Assembly: GCA_950022655.1 (NCBI GenBank)
Contig: OX465579.1
Span: 53,237,950-53,301,949, forward strand
DNA length: 64,000 nt
Direction of reading: 5' to 3'
Origin: Alentia gelatinosa
Taxonomy: Eukaryota; Annelida; Polychaeta; Phyllodocida; Polynoidae
Under the pieces are notes generated by a model, which saw only the letters and a list, made by a program, of their open reading frames with translations, did no database searches and was not told the DNA's origin. Both the position numbers and the translations under genes were made by a program. Shown piece after piece: positions 63,676-64,000 of this stretch. The first letter of the stretch is position 1. Every line of letters starts with the position of its first letter.

Positions 63676-64000
63676 TATTATATATATAAAAAATACCCAC
63701 CTCTCTCAGGCAGCATATACCACTGGTGCTGGTACATATGGTATACCAAAATCAATTATTAAGACCCTTGTCATGACCCTCCACTCAGGTGTCGGGAGGT
63801 GTAATTTCAAATCAAGCTGTGAAAACGGAAGGCTGTTTTAACAGAGATAATTATGTTCCATATATACATGTCCATACACCTGTGAATATTAACCTTTTTT
63901 AAGAAAACAAAAAAAACTATTCAATGTGTTTCTGACCTACCTACAAATATCAGGGTGATAGCAGACATTCAAAGTACAGAAGCATTGCGATGAAATATCG
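63676..64000. other. MIER1 intron, no exon recognised
   Basis: AT-rich sequence to the window edge; includes a short (TA)n tract near 63680. The next MIER1 exon was not found here. Confidence 0.5.

Overview
This is a metazoan nuclear genomic window. It has spliced genes with GT-AG introns, AT-rich introns packed with small DNA transposons and minisatellites, and no bacterial gene organisation. Three conserved animal genes can be read exon by exon. (1) The 3' end of the meiotic MutS homologue MSH4, plus strand: four exons from 3417 to a stop at 11028. (2) A complete DNAI4 (WDR78, the IC138-type axonemal dynein intermediate chain), minus strand: 24 coding exons from the ATG at 60452 to the stop at 14828, giving an 847-codon ORF. 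(3) The first four coding exons of MIER1, plus strand, from the ATG at 60912; this gene runs off the right edge. MSH4 and DNAI4 are tail to tail. DNAI4 and MIER1 are head to head over 459 bp and probably share a bidirectional promoter. The same DNAI4/MIER1 neighbourhood is known on human 1p31. With the abundance of short non-autonomous elements, this suggests an invertebrate such as amphioxus, a hemichordate or a lophotrochozoan. The sequence alone does not settle the species.

Layout. 1-3400: upstream MSH4 intron, filled by foldback and GATCTC-rich inverted-repeat elements. 3417-11028: the last four MSH4 exons, with a LINE endonuclease remnant, several nested transposons and a GC-rich repeat mosaic. 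11029-14827: the convergent intergenic region, with poly(A) signals, a transposon and a LINE reverse-transcriptase remnant. 14828-60452: DNAI4. Its introns hold five copies of one repeat family, tandem repeats, MITEs and LINE scraps. 60453-60911: promoter region. 60912-64000: the start of MIER1.

The main non-genic finding is one family of non-autonomous elements (called family A here). It has seven copies, all in the same orientation. One terminus is TTAGCAGGTGGACG as an inverted repeat. On the other side the matching arm lies inside the element, next to an 18-bp palindrome. This asymmetric layout is what is described for Helentron/Helitron2-derived elements. Three copies carry a 1.0-1.2 kb minisatellite of 11-bp units, and one copy shows the same position without the array. 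Other structured elements include a 1.3-kb element with a perfect 8-bp target duplication that carries telomere-like repeats, including an inverted telomere-like junction, and a separate CGACCC-motif element that also carries TTAGGG repeats. A foldback hairpin lies directly beside a DNAI4 5' splice site. There are also two promoter-like islands inside DNAI4 introns.

How the genes work. DNAI4 is a structural and regulatory subunit of the inner-arm I1/f dynein of motile cilia. MIER1 is a nuclear HDAC-recruiting corepressor. MSH4 pairs with MSH5 to stabilise meiotic crossover intermediates. They share genomic neighbourhood rather than a pathway.
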